From contig JAYKNF010000029.1 in assembly GCA_036172665.1 (NCBI GenBank), positions 186,001 to 250,000 on the forward strand: a stretch of DNA of 64,000 nt. Direction: 5' to 3'. Positions within the stretch are counted from its first letter, which is position 1; each line of letters starts with the position of its first letter. Under the pieces are notes generated by a model. That model saw only the letters and a list, made by a program, of their open reading frames with translations, had not been told where the DNA came from and searched no databases. Of this stretch, positions 49,101 through 63,100 are shown in pieces. Position numbers and translations under genes: made by a program. Source of the stretch: Prosopocoilus inquinatus (taxonomy: Eukaryota > Arthropoda > Insecta > Coleoptera > Lucanidae).

Positions 49101-52100
49101 CCAGTAACTCTGATGTGAGATACAAAGTTTTTGGACGCAGCAGAAGCTGGAAATAGTTTTGAACGAAACAACACGTATTAGCGTTGTTCCTGTGATGTAT
49201 CTAATCGATCCTTACTCATCTATCATGTTATTTGACGTTTGGATGGACTCCAGTAACTCTGATGTGAGATACGAAATTTTCGGACGCAGCAGAAGCTGGA
49301 AATAGTTTTAAACGAAACAACACGCATTAGTGTTGTTCCTGTGATGTATCTAATCGATCCTTACTTATCTATCATGTTATTTGATGTTTGGATGGACTCC
49401 AGTAAGTCTGATGTGAGATACAAAGTTTTTGGACGCAGCAGGAGCTGGAAATAGTTTTAAACGAAACAACACGTATTAGCGTTGTTCCTGTGCTGTATCT
49501 AATCGATCCTTACTCATATATCATGTTATTTGACGTTTGGATGGACTCCAGTAACCCTGACGTGAGATACGAAGTTCTCGGACGCAGCAGAAGCTGGAAA
49601 TAGTTTTAAACGAAACAACACGTATTAGCGTTGTTCCTGTGATGTATCTAATCGATCCTTACTCATCTATCATGTTATTTGACGTTTGGATGGACTCCAG
49701 TAACTCTGATGTGAGATACGAAATTTTCGGACGCAGCAGAAGCTGGAAATAGTTTTAAGCGAAACAACACGCATTAGCGTTGTTCCTGTGATGTATCTAA
49801 TCGATCCTTACTTAGCTACTATGATATTTGACGTTTGGATGGACTCCAGTAACTCTGATGTGAGATACGAAATTTTCGGACGCAGCAGAAGCTGGAAATA
49901 GTTTTAAACCAAACAACACGCATTAGCGTTGTTCCTGTGATGTATCTAATCGATCCTTACTTAGCTACTATGTTATTTGACGTTTGGATGGACTCCAGTA
50001 ACTCTAATGTGAGATACGAAATTTTCGGACGCAGCAGAAGCTGGAAATAGTTTTTAACGAAACAACACGCATTAGCGTTGTTCCTGTGATGTATCTAATC
50101 GATCCTTACTTATCTATCATGTTATTTGACGTTTGGATGGACTCCAGTAACCCTGACGTGAGATACGAAGTTCTCGGACGCAGCAGAAACTGGAAATAGT
50201 TTTAAACGAAACAACACGTATTAGCGTTGTTCCTGTGATGTATCTAATCGATCCTTACTCATCTATCATGTTATTTGACGTTTGGATGGACTCCAGTAAC
50301 TCTGATGTGAGATACAAAGTTTTTGGACGCAGCAGAAGCTGGAACTAGTTTTGAACGAAACAACACGTATTAGCGTTGTTCCTGTGATGTATCTAATCGA
50401 TCCTTACTTAGCTACTATGTTATTTGACGTTTGGATGGACTCCAGTAACTCTGATGTGAGATACGAAATTTTCGGACGCAGCAGAAGCTGGAAATAGTTT
50501 TAAACGAAACAACACGCATTAGCGTTGTTCCTGTGATGTATCTAATCGATCCTTACTTAGCTACTATGTTATTTGACGTTTGGATGGACTCCAGTAACTC
50601 TAATGTGAGATACGAAATTTTCGGACGCAGCAGAAGCTGGAAATAGTTTTTAACGAAACAACACGCATTAGCGTTGTTCCTGTGATGTATCTAATCGATC
50701 CTTACTTATCTATAATGTTATTTGACGTTTGGATGGACTCCAGTAACCCTGACGTGAGATACGAAGTTCTCGGACGCAGCAGAAGCTGGAAATAGTTTTA
50801 AACGAAACAACACGTATTAGCGTTGTTCCTGTGATGTATCTAATCGATCCTTACTCATCTATCATGTTACTTGACGTTTGGATGGACTCCAGTAACTCTG
50901 ACGTGAGATACGAAATTTTCGGACGCAGCAGAAGCTGGAAATAGTTTTAAACGAAACAACACGCATTAGCGTTGTTCCTGTGATGTATCTAATCGATCCT
51001 TACTCATCTATCATGTTATTTGACGTTTGGATGGACTCCAGTAACCCTGACGTGAGATACGAAGTTCTCGGACGCAGCAGAAGCTGGAAATAGTTTTTAA
51101 ACGAAACAACACGCATTAGCGTTGTTCCTGTGATGTATCTAATCGATCCTTACTCATCTATCATGTTATTTGACGTTTGGATGGACTCCAGTAACCCTGA
51201 CGTGATATACGAAGTTCTCGGACGCAGCAGAAGCTGGAAATAGTTTTAAATGAAACAACACGTATTAGCGTTGTTCCTGTGATGTATCTAAACGATCCTT
51301 ACTTATCTAACATGTTATTTGACGTTTGGATGGACTCCAGTAAGTCTGATGTGAGATACAAAGTTTTTGGACGCAGCAGGAGCTGGAAATAGTTTTGAAC
51401 GAAACAACACGTATTAGCGTTGTTCCTGTGATGTATCTAATCGATCCTTACTCATCTGTCATGTTATTTGGCGTTTCGATGGACTCCAGTAGCTCTGATG
51501 TGAGATACGACGTTTTCGGACGCAGCAGAAGCTGGAAATAGTTTTAAACGAAACAACACGTGTTAGCGTTGTTCCTGTGATGTATCTAATCGGTCCTTAC
51601 TCATCTATCATGTTATTTGACGTTTGGATGGACTCCAGTAACCCTGACGTGATATACGAAGTTCTCGGACGCAGCAGAAGCTGGAAATAATTTAAACGAA
51701 ACAACACGCATTAGCGTTGTTCCTGTGATGTATCTAATCGATCCTTACTTATCTATCATGTTATTTGACGTTTGGATGGACTCCAGTAACTCTGATGTGA
51801 GATACAAAGTTTTTGGACGCAGCAGGAGCTGGAAATAGTTTTAAACGAAACAACACGTATTAGCATTGTTCCTGTGATGTATCTAATCGATCCTTACTCA
51901 TCTATCATGTTATTTGACGTTTGGATGGACTCCAGTAACTCTGATGTGAGATACAAAGTTTTTGGACGCAGCAGAAGCTGGAAATAGTTTTGAACGAAAC
52001 AACACGTATTAGCGTTGTTCCTGTGATGTATCTAATCGATCCTTACTCATCTATCATGTTATTTGACGTTTGGAAGGACTCCAGTAACTCTGATGTGAGA

Positions 52101-53171
52101 TACGAAATTTTCGGACGCAGCAGAAGCTGGAAATAGTTTTAAACGAAACAACACGCATTAGTGTTGTTCCTGTGATGTATCTAATCGATCCTTACTTATC
52201 TATCATGTTATTTGATGTTTGGATGGACTCCAGTAAGTCTGATGTGAGATACAAAGTTTTTGGACGCAGCAGGAGCTGGAAATAGTTTTAAACGAAACAA
52301 CACGTATTAGCGTTGTTCCTGTGCTGTATCTAATCGATCCTTACTCATATATCATGTTATTTGACGTTTGGATGGACTCCAGTAACCCTGACGTGAGATA
52401 CGAAGTTCTCGGACGCAGCAGAAGCTGGAAATAGTTTTAAACGAAACAACACGTATTAGCGTTGTTCCTGTGATGTATCTAATCGATCCTTACTCATCTA
52501 TCATGTTATTTGACGTTTGGATGGACTCCAGTAACTCTGATGTGAGATACGAAATTTTCGGACGCAGCAGAAGCTGGAAATAGTTTTAAACGAAACAACA
52601 CGCATTAGCGTTGTTCCTGTGATGTATCTAATCGATCCTTACTTAGCTACTATGTTATTTGACGTTTGGATGGACTCCAGTAACTCTAATGTGAGATACG
52701 AAATATTCGGACGCAGCAGAAGCTGGAAATAGTTTTTAACGAAACAACACGCATTAGCGTTGTTCCTGTGATGTATCTAATCGGTCCTTACTTATCTATC
52801 ATGTTATTTGACGTTTGGATGGACTCCAGTAACCCTGACGTGAGATACGAAGTTCTCGGACGCAGCAGAAGCTGGAAATAGTTTTAAACGAAACAACACG
52901 TATTATCGTTGTTCCTGTGATGTATCTAATCGATCCTTACTCATCTATGATGTTATTTGACGTTTAGATGGACTCCAGTAACTCTGATGTGAGATACAAA
53001 GTTTTTGGACGCAGCAGAAGCTGGAAATAGTTTTGAACGAAACAACACGTATTAGCGTTGTTCCTGTGATGTATCTAATCGATCCTTACTCATCTATCAT
53101 GTTATTTGACGTTTGGATGGACTCCAGTAACCCTGACGTGATATACGAAGTTCTCGGACGCAGCAGAAGCT
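46033..53171 (+). repeat. 47-unit (7003 bp) duplication, copy 1
   Basis: This block matches 53036-60174 at a constant offset of 7003 bp (47 x 149). Paired markers: the AAGCTAAAAATAG units near 46162/53165, the GTATGTCTGATGTGTG unit near 46722/53725, GCATCAGAAAC near 47203/54206, AATAATTTAAACG with its missing T at 48561/55564 and 51690/58693, and TTTGGAAGGACTCC near 52072/59075. Upstream of 46033 and downstream of 53171 the copies diverge at once. The matched ranges overlap by 136 bp, as expected for unequal exchange between misaligned monomers. Confidence 0.92.
48343..51689 (+). repeat. Internal 21-unit offset repeat within the 7 kb block
   Basis: The marker pair CGTGTTAGCG with TCGGTCC, followed by AATAATTTAAACG, occurs at 48561 and again at 51690 (3129 bp, 21 x 149). 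AGCATTGTTCC recurs at 49031 and 51862 (2831 bp, 19 x 149), so the second copy lacks two units. The same arrangement is inherited at 55564 and 58693, and related units lie at 60182 and 62864. The 7 kb block was thus itself made from duplicated pieces. Confidence 0.78.
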
Positions 53172-56100
53172 AAAAATAGTTTTTAAACGAAACAACACGC
53201 ATTAGCGTTGTTCCTGTGATGTATCTAATCGATCCTTACTTATCTATCATGTTATTTGAAGTTTGGATGGACTCCAGTAACCCTGACGTGAGATACGAAG
53301 TTCTCGGACGCAGCAGAAGCTAAAAATAGTTTTAAACGAAACAACACGTATTAGCGTTGTTCCTGTGATGTATCTAATCGATCCTTACTCATCTATCATG
53401 ATATTTGACGTTTGGATGGACTCCAGTAACTCTGATGTGAGATACAAAGTTTTTGGACGCAGCAGAAGCTGGAAATAGTTTTGAACGAAACAACACGTAT
53501 TAGCGTTGTTCCTGTGATGTATCTAATCGATCCTTACTCATCTATCATGTTATTTGACGTTTGGATGGACTCCAGTAACTCTGATGTGAGATACAAAGTT
53601 TTTGGACGCAGCAGAAGCTGGAAATAGTTTTGAACGAAACAACACGTATTAGCGTTGTTACTGTGATATATCTAATCGATCCTTACTTATCTATCATGTT
53701 ATTTGACGTTTGGATGGACTCCAGTATGTCTGATGTGTGATACAAATTTTTTGGACGCAGCAGGAGCTGGAAATAGTTTTAAACGAAACAACACGTATTA
53801 GCGTTGTTCCTGTGCTGTATCTAATCGATCCTTACTTAGCTACTATGTTATTTGACGTTTGGATGGACTCCAGTAACTCTGATGTGAGATACGAAATTTT
53901 CGGACGCAGCAGAAGCTGGAAATAGTTTTAAACGAAACAACACGCATTAGCGTTGTTCCTGTGATGTATCTAATCGATCCTTACTTAGCTACTATGTTAT
54001 TTGACGTTTGGATGGACTCCAGTAACTCTAATGTGAGATACGAAATTTTCGGACGCAGCAGAAGCTGGAAATAGTTTTTAACGAAACAACACGCATTAGC
54101 GTTGTTCCTGTGATGTATCTAATCGATCCTTACTTATCTATCATGTTATTTGACGTTTGGATGGACTCCAGTAACCCTGACGTGAGATACGAAGTTCTCG
54201 GACGCATCAGAAACTGGAAATAGTTTTAAACGAAACAACACGTATTAGCGTTGTTCCTGTGATGTATCTAATCGATCCTTACTTAGCTACTATGTTATTT
54301 GACATTTCGATGGACTCCAGTAACTCTAATGTGAGATGCGAAATTTTCGGACGCAGCAGAAGCTGGAAATAGTTTTAAACAAAACAACACGCATTAGCGT
54401 TGTTCCTGTGATGTATCTAATCGATCCTTACTCACCTATCATGTTATTTGGCGTTTCGATGGACTCCAGTAACTTTGATGTGAGATACGACGTTTTCGGA
54501 CGCAGCAGAAGCTGGAAATAGTTTTAAACGAAACAACACGTATTAGCGTTGTTCCTGTGATGTATCTAATCGATCCTTACTCATCTATCATGTTATTTGA
54601 CGTTTCGATGGACTCCAGTAACTCTAATGTGAGATACGAAATTTTCGGACGCAGCAGAAGCTGGAAATAGTTTTAAACGAAACAACACGCATTAGCGTTG
54701 TTCCTGTGATGTATCTAATCTATCCTTACTTATCTATCATGTTATTTGACGTTTGGATGGACTCCAGTAACCCTGACGTGATATACGAAGTTCTCGGACG
54801 CAGCAGAAGCTGGAAATAATTTGAAACGAAACAACACGTATTAGCGTTGTTCCTGTGATGTATCTAATCGATCCTTACTCATCTATCATGTTATTTGACG
54901 TTTGGATGGACTCCAGTAACTCTGATGTGAGATACAAAGTTTTTGGACGCAGCAGAAGCTGGAAATAGTTTTGAACGAAACAACACGTATTAGCGTTGTT
55001 CCTGTGATGTATCTAATCGATACTTACTCATCTATCATGTTATTTGGCGTTTCGATGGACTCCAGTAACTTTGATGTGAGATACGAAGTTCTCGGACGCA
55101 GCTGAAGCTGGAAATAGTTTTAAATGAAACAACACGTATTAGCGTTGTTCCTGTGATGTATCTAAACGATCCTTACTTATCTAACATGTTATTTGACGTT
55201 TGGATGGACTCCAGTAAGTCTGATGTGAGATACAAAGTTTTTGGACGCAGCAGGAGCTGGAAATAGTTTTGAACGAAACAACACGTATTAGCGTTGTTCC
55301 TGTGATGTATCTAATCGATCCTTACTCATCTATCATGTTATTTGGCGTTTCGATGGACTCCAGTAGCTCTGATGTGAGATACGACGTTTTCGGACGCAGC
55401 AGAAGCTGGAAATAGTTTTAAACGAAACAACACGTGTTAGCGTTGTTCCTGTGATGTATCTAATCGGTCCTTACTCATCTATCATGTTATTTGACGTTTG
55501 GATGGACTCCAGTAACCCTGACGTGATATACGAAGTTCTCGGACGCAGCAGAAGCTGGAAATAATTTAAACGAAACAACACGCATTAGCGTTGTTCCTGT
55601 GATGTATCTAATCGATCCTTACTTATCTATAATGTTATTTGACGTTTGGATGGACTCCAGTAACCCTGACGTGAGATACGAAGTTCTCGGACGCAGCAGA
55701 AGCTGGAAATAGTTTTAAACGAAACAACACGTATTATCGTTGTTCCTGTGATGTATCTAATCGATCCTTACTCATCTATGATGTTATTTGACGTTTAGAT
55801 GGACTCCAGTAACTCTGATGTGAGATACAAAGTTTTTGGACGCAGCAGAAGCTGGAAATAGTTTTGAACGAAACAACACGTATTAGCGTTGTTCCTGTGA
55901 TGTATCTAATCGATCCTTACTCATCTATCATGTTATTTGACGTTTGGATGGACTCCAGTAACTCTGATGTGAGATACAAAGTTTTTGGACGCAGCAGGAG
56001 CTGGAAATAGTTTTAAACGAAACAACACGTATTAGCATTGTTCCTGTGATGTATCTAATCGATCCTTACTCATCTATCATGTTATTTGACGTTTGGATGG

Positions 56101-59100
56101 ACTCCAGTAACTCTGATGTGAGATACAAAGTTTTTGGACGCAGCAGAAGCTGGAAATAGTTTTGAACGAAACAACACGTATTAGCGTTGTTCCTGTGATG
56201 TATCTAATCGATCCTTACTCATCTATCATGTTATTTGACGTTTGGATGGACTCCAGTAACTCTGATGTGAGATACGAAATTTTCGGACGCAGCAGAAGCT
56301 GGAAATAGTTTTAAACGAAACAACACGCATTAGTGTTGTTCCTGTGATGTATCTAATCGATCCTTACTTATCTATCATGTTATTTGATGTTTGGATGGAC
56401 TCCAGTAAGTCTGATGTGAGATACAAAGTTTTTGGACGCAGCAGGAGCTGGAAATAGTTTTAAACGAAACAACACGTATTAGCGTTGTTCCTGTGCTGTA
56501 TCTAATCGATCCTTACTCATATATCATGTTATTTGACGTTTGGATGGACTCCAGTAACCCTGACGTGAGATACGAAGTTCTCGGACGCAGCAGAAGCTGG
56601 AAATAGTTTTAAACGAAACAACACGTATTAGCGTTGTTCCTGTGATGTATCTAATCGATCCTTACTCATCTATCATGTTATTTGACGTTTGGATGGACTC
56701 CAGTAACTCTGATGTGAGATACGAAATTTTCGGACGCAGCAGAAGCTGGAAATAGTTTTAAGCGAAACAACACGCATTAGCGTTGTTCCTGTGATGTATC
56801 TAATCGATCCTTACTTAGCTACTATGATATTTGACGTTTGGATGGACTCCAGTAACTCTGATGTGAGATACGAAATTTTCGGACGCAGCAGAAGCTGGAA
56901 ATAGTTTTAAACCAAACAACACGCATTAGCGTTGTTCCTGTGATGTATCTAATCGATCCTTACTTAGCTACTATGTTATTTGACGTTTGGATGGACTCCA
57001 GTAACTCTAATGTGAGATACGAAATTTTCGGACGCAGCAGAAGCTGGAAATAGTTTTTAACGAAACAACACGCATTAGCGTTGTTCCTGTGATGTATCTA
57101 ATCGATCCTTACTTATCTATCATGTTATTTGACGTTTGGATGGACTCCAGTAACCCTGACGTGAGATACGAAGTTCTCGGACGCAGCAGAAACTGGAAAT
57201 AGTTTTAAACGAAACAACACGTATTAGCGTTGTTCCTGTGATGTATCTAATCGATCCTTACTCATCTATCATGTTATTTGACGTTTGGATGGACTCCAGT
57301 AACTCTGATGTGAGATACAAAGTTTTTGGACGCAGCAGAAGCTGGAACTAGTTTTGAACGAAACAACACGTATTAGCGTTGTTCCTGTGATGTATCTAAT
57401 CGATCCTTACTTAGCTACTATGTTATTTGACGTTTGGATGGACTCCAGTAACTCTGATGTGAGATACGAAATTTTCGGACGCAGCAGAAGCTGGAAATAG
57501 TTTTAAACGAAACAACACGCATTAGCGTTGTTCCTGTGATGTATCTAATCGATCCTTACTTAGCTACTATGTTATTTGACGTTTGGATGGACTCCAGTAA
57601 CTCTAATGTGAGATACGAAATTTTCGGACGCAGCAGAAGCTGGAAATAGTTTTTAACGAAACAACACGCATTAGCGTTGTTCCTGTGATGTATCTAATCG
57701 ATCCTTACTTATCTATAATGTTATTTGACGTTTGGATGGACTCCAGTAACCCTGACGTGAGATACGAAGTTCTCGGACGCAGCAGAAGCTGGAAATAGTT
57801 TTAAACGAAACAACACGTATTAGCGTTGTTCCTGTGATGTATCTAATCGATCCTTACTCATCTATCATGTTACTTGACGTTTGGATGGACTCCAGTAACT
57901 CTGACGTGAGATACGAAATTTTCGGACGCAGCAGAAGCTGGAAATAGTTTTAAACGAAACAACACGCATTAGCGTTGTTCCTGTGATGTATCTAATCGAT
58001 CCTTACTCATCTATCATGTTATTTGACGTTTGGATGGACTCCAGTAACCCTGACGTGAGATACGAAGTTCTCGGACGCAGCAGAAGCTGGAAATAGTTTT
58101 TAAACGAAACAACACGCATTAGCGTTGTTCCTGTGATGTATCTAATCGATCCTTACTCATCTATCATGTTATTTGACGTTTGGATGGACTCCAGTAACCC
58201 TGACGTGATATACGAAGTTCTCGGACGCAGCAGAAGCTGGAAATAGTTTTAAATGAAACAACACGTATTAGCGTTGTTCCTGTGATGTATCTAAACGATC
58301 CTTACTTATCTAACATGTTATTTGACGTTTGGATGGACTCCAGTAAGTCTGATGTGAGATACAAAGTTTTTGGACGCAGCAGGAGCTGGAAATAGTTTTG
58401 AACGAAACAACACGTATTAGCGTTGTTCCTGTGATGTATCTAATCGATCCTTACTCATCTGTCATGTTATTTGGCGTTTCGATGGACTCCAGTAGCTCTG
58501 ATGTGAGATACGACGTTTTCGGACGCAGCAGAAGCTGGAAATAGTTTTAAACGAAACAACACGTGTTAGCGTTGTTCCTGTGATGTATCTAATCGGTCCT
58601 TACTCATCTATCATGTTATTTGACGTTTGGATGGACTCCAGTAACCCTGACGTGATATACGAAGTTCTCGGACGCAGCAGAAGCTGGAAATAATTTAAAC
58701 GAAACAACACGCATTAGCGTTGTTCCTGTGATGTATCTAATCGATCCTTACTTATCTATCATGTTATTTGACGTTTGGATGGACTCCAGTAACTCTGATG
58801 TGAGATACAAAGTTTTTGGACGCAGCAGGAGCTGGAAATAGTTTTAAACGAAACAACACGTATTAGCATTGTTCCTGTGATGTATCTAATCGATCCTTAC
58901 TCATCTATCATGTTATTTGACGTTTGGATGGACTCCAGTAACTCTGATGTGAGATACAAAGTTTTTGGACGCAGCAGAAGCTGGAAATAGTTTTGAACGA
59001 AACAACACGTATTAGCGTTGTTCCTGTGATGTATCTAATCGATCCTTACTCATCTATCATGTTATTTGACGTTTGGAAGGACTCCAGTAACTCTGATGTG

Positions 59101-60174
59101 AGATACGAAATTTTCGGACGCAGCAGAAGCTGGAAATAGTTTTAAACGAAACAACACGCATTAGTGTTGTTCCTGTGATGTATCTAATCGATCCTTACTT
59201 ATCTATCATGTTATTTGATGTTTGGATGGACTCCAGTAAGTCTGATGTGAGATACAAAGTTTTTGGACGCAGCAGGAGCTGGAAATAGTTTTAAACGAAA
59301 CAACACGTATTAGCGTTGTTCCTGTGCTGTATCTAATCGATCCTTACTCATATATCATGTTATTTGACGTTTGGATGGACTCCAGTAACCCTGACGTGAG
59401 ATACGAAGTTCTCGGACGCAGCAGAAGCTGGAAATAGTTTTAAACGAAACAACACGTATTAGCGTTGTTCCTGTGATGTATCTAATCGATCCTTACTCAT
59501 CTATCATGTTATTTGACGTTTGGATGGACTCCAGTAACTCTGATGTGAGATACGAAATTTTCGGACGCAGCAGAAGCTGGAAATAGTTTTAAACGAAACA
59601 ACACGCATTAGCGTTGTTCCTGTGATGTATCTAATCGATCCTTACTTAGCTACTATGTTATTTGACGTTTGGATGGACTCCAGTAACTCTAATGTGAGAT
59701 ACGAAATATTCGGACGCAGCAGAAGCTGGAAATAGTTTTTAACGAAACAACACGCATTAGCGTTGTTCCTGTGATGTATCTAATCGGTCCTTACTTATCT
59801 ATCATGTTATTTGACGTTTGGATGGACTCCAGTAACCCTGACGTGAGATACGAAGTTCTCGGACGCAGCAGAAGCTGGAAATAGTTTTAAACGAAACAAC
59901 ACGTATTATCGTTGTTCCTGTGATGTATCTAATCGATCCTTACTCATCTATGATGTTATTTGACGTTTAGATGGACTCCAGTAACTCTGATGTGAGATAC
60001 AAAGTTTTTGGACGCAGCAGAAGCTGGAAATAGTTTTGAACGAAACAACACGTATTAGCGTTGTTCCTGTGATGTATCTAATCGATCCTTACTCATCTAT
60101 CATGTTATTTGACGTTTGGATGGACTCCAGTAACCCTGACGTGATATACGAAGTTCTCGGACGCAGCAGAAGCT
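53036..60174 (+). repeat. 47-unit (7003 bp) duplication, copy 2
   Basis: Partner of 46033-53171. I noticed two substitutions: GTGATATATC at 53668 (copy 1 GTGATGTATC) and GAGATGCGAAA at 54338 (copy 1 GAGATACGAAA). Small indels are shared, including one-base losses in AATAATTTAAACG and one-base gains in TAGTTTTTAAACG, so both copies descend from one block after those indels arose. A full base-by-base alignment was not possible here. Confidence 0.92.
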
Positions 60175-63100
60175 GGAAATAATTTAAACGAAACAACACG
60201 CATTAGCGTTGTTCCTGTGATGTATCTAATCGATCCTTACTTATCTATCATGTTATTTGACGTTTGGATGGACTCCAGTAACTCTGATGTGAGATACAAA
60301 GTTTTTGGACGCAGCAGAAGCTGGAAATAGTTTTGAACGAAACAACACGTATTAGCGTTGTTCCTGTGATGTATCTAATCGATCCTTACTCATCTATCAT
60401 GTTATTTGACGTTTGGATGGACTCCAGTAACCCTGACGTGAGATACGAAGTTCTCGGACGCAGCAGAAGCTGGAAATAGTTTTAAACGAAACAACACGCA
60501 TTAGTGTTGTTCCTGTGATGTATCTAATCGATCCTTACTTATCTATCATGTTATTTGATGTTTGGATGGACTCCAGTAAGTCTGATGTGAGATACAAAGT
60601 TTTTGGACGCAGCAGGAGCTGGAAATAGTTTTAAACGAAACAACACGTATTAGCGTTGTTCCTGTGCTGTATCTAATCGATCCTTACTCATATATCATGT
60701 TATTTGACGTTTGGATGGACTCCAGTAACCCTGACGTGAGATACGAAGTTCTCGGACGCAGCAGAAGCTGGAAATAGTTTTAAACGAAACAACACGTATT
60801 AGCGTTGTTCCTGTGATGTATCTAATCGATCCTTACTCATCTATCATGTTATTTGACGTTTGGATGGACTCCAGTAACTCTGATGTGAGATACGAAATTT
60901 TCGGACGCAGCAGAAGCTGGAAATAGTTTTAAGCGAAACAACACGCATTAGCGTTGTTCCTGTGATGTATCTAATCGATCCTTACTTAGCTACTATGTTA
61001 TTTGACGTTTGGATGGACTCCAGTAACTCTGATGTGAGATACGAAATTTTCGGACGCAGCAGAAGCTGGAAATAGTTTTAAACGAAACAACACGCATTAG
61101 CGTTGTTCCTGTGATGTATCTAATCGATCCTTACTTAGCTACTATGTTATTTGACGTTTGGATGGACTCCAGTAACTCTAATGTGAGATACGAAATTTTC
61201 GGACGCAGCAGAAGCTGGAAATAGTTTTTAACGAAACAACACGCATTAGCGTTGTTCCTGTGATGTATCTAATCGATCCTTACTTATCTATCATGTTATT
61301 TGACGTTTGGATGGACTCCAGTAACCCTGACGTGAGATACGAAGTTCTCGGACGCAGCAGAAACTGGAAATAGTTTTAAACGAAACAACACGTATTAGCG
61401 TTGTTCCTGTGATGTATCTAATCGATCCTTACTCATCTATCATGTTGTTTGACGTTTGGATGGACTCCAGTAACTCTGATGTGAGATACAAAGTTTTTGG
61501 ACGCAGCAGAAGCTGGAACTAGTTTTGAACGAAACAACACGTATTAGCGTTGTTCCTGTGATGTATCTAATCGATCCTTACTTAGCTACTATGTTATTTG
61601 ACGTTTGGATGGACTCCAGTAACTCTGATGTGAGATACGAAATTTTCGGACGCAGCAGAAGCTGGAAATAGTTTTAAACGAAACAACACGCATTAGCGTT
61701 GTTCCTGTGATGTATCTAATCGATCCTTACTTAGCTACTATGTTATTTGACGTTTGGATGGACTCCAGTAACTCTAATGTGAGATACGAAATTTTCTTAC
61801 GCAGCAGAAGCTGGAAATAGTTTTTAACGAAACAACACGCATTAGCTTTGTTCCTGTGATGTATCTAATCGATCCTTACTTATCTATAATGTTATTTGAC
61901 GTTTGGATGGACTCCAGTATCCCTGACGTGAGATACGAAGTTCTCGGACGCAGCAGAAGCTGGAAATAGTTTTAAACGAAACAACACGTATTAGCGTTGT
62001 TCCTGTGATGTATCTAATCGATCCTTACTCATCTATCATGTTACTTGACGTTTGGATGGACTCCAGTAACTCTGACGTGAGATACGAAATTTTCGGACGC
62101 AGCAGAAGCTGGAAATAGTTTTAAACGAAACAACACGCATTAGCGTTGTTCCTGTGATGTATCTAATCGATCCTTACTAATCTATCATGTTATTTGACGT
62201 TTGGATGGACTCCAGTAACCCTGACGTGAGATACGAAGTTCTCGGACGCAGCAGAATCTGGAAATAGTTTTTAAACGAAACAACACCCATTAGCGTTGTT
62301 CCTGTGATGTATCTAATCGATCCTTACTCATCTATCATGTTATTTGACGTTTGGATGGACTCCAGTAACCCTGACGTGATATACGAAGTTCTCGGACGCA
62401 GCAGAAGCTGGAAATAGTTTTAAATGAAACAACACGTATTAGAGTTGTTCCTGTGATGTATCTAAACGATCCTTACTTATCTAACATGTTATTTGACGTT
62501 TGGATGGACTCCAGTAAGTCTGATGTGAGATACAAAGTTTTTGGACGCAGCAGGAGCTGGAAATAGTTTTGAACGAAACAACACGTATTAGCGTTGTTCC
62601 TGTGATGTATCTAATCGATCCTTACTCATCTATCATGTTATTTGGCGTTTCGATGGACTCCAGTAGCTCTGATGTGAGATACGACGTTTTCGGACGCAGC
62701 AGAAGCTGGAAATAGTTTTAAACGAAACAACACGTGTTAGCGTTGTTCCTGTGATGTATCTAATCGGTCCTTACTCATCTATCATGTTATTTGACGTTTG
62801 GATGGACTCCAGTAACCCTGACGTGATATACGAAGTTCTCGGACGCAGCAGAAGCTGGAAATAATTTAAACGAAACAACACGCATTAGCGTTGTTCCTGT
62901 GATGTATCTAATCGATCCTTACTTATCTATCATGTTATTTGACGTTTGGATGGACTCCAGTAACTCTGATGTGAGATACAAAGTTTTTGGACGCAGCAGA
63001 AGCTGGAAATAGTTTTGAACGAAACAACACGTATTAGCGTTGTTCCTGTGATGTATCTAATCGATCCTTACTCATCTATCATGTTATTTGACGTTTGGAT

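Noticed and set aside
40028..54521. Recurrent plus-strand open frames of 61-62 codons (40028, 41370, 43902, 45097, 46734, 53737, 54336) with nearly identical products
   Set aside because: They are identical because the underlying blocks were duplicated. Each spans about 1.25 monomers, starts at an ATG made by a rare variant, and ends at the TAG of the boundary GGAAATAG. As 149 is not divisible by three, frames do not stay in register between units. No codon bias, domain or start context supports coding.
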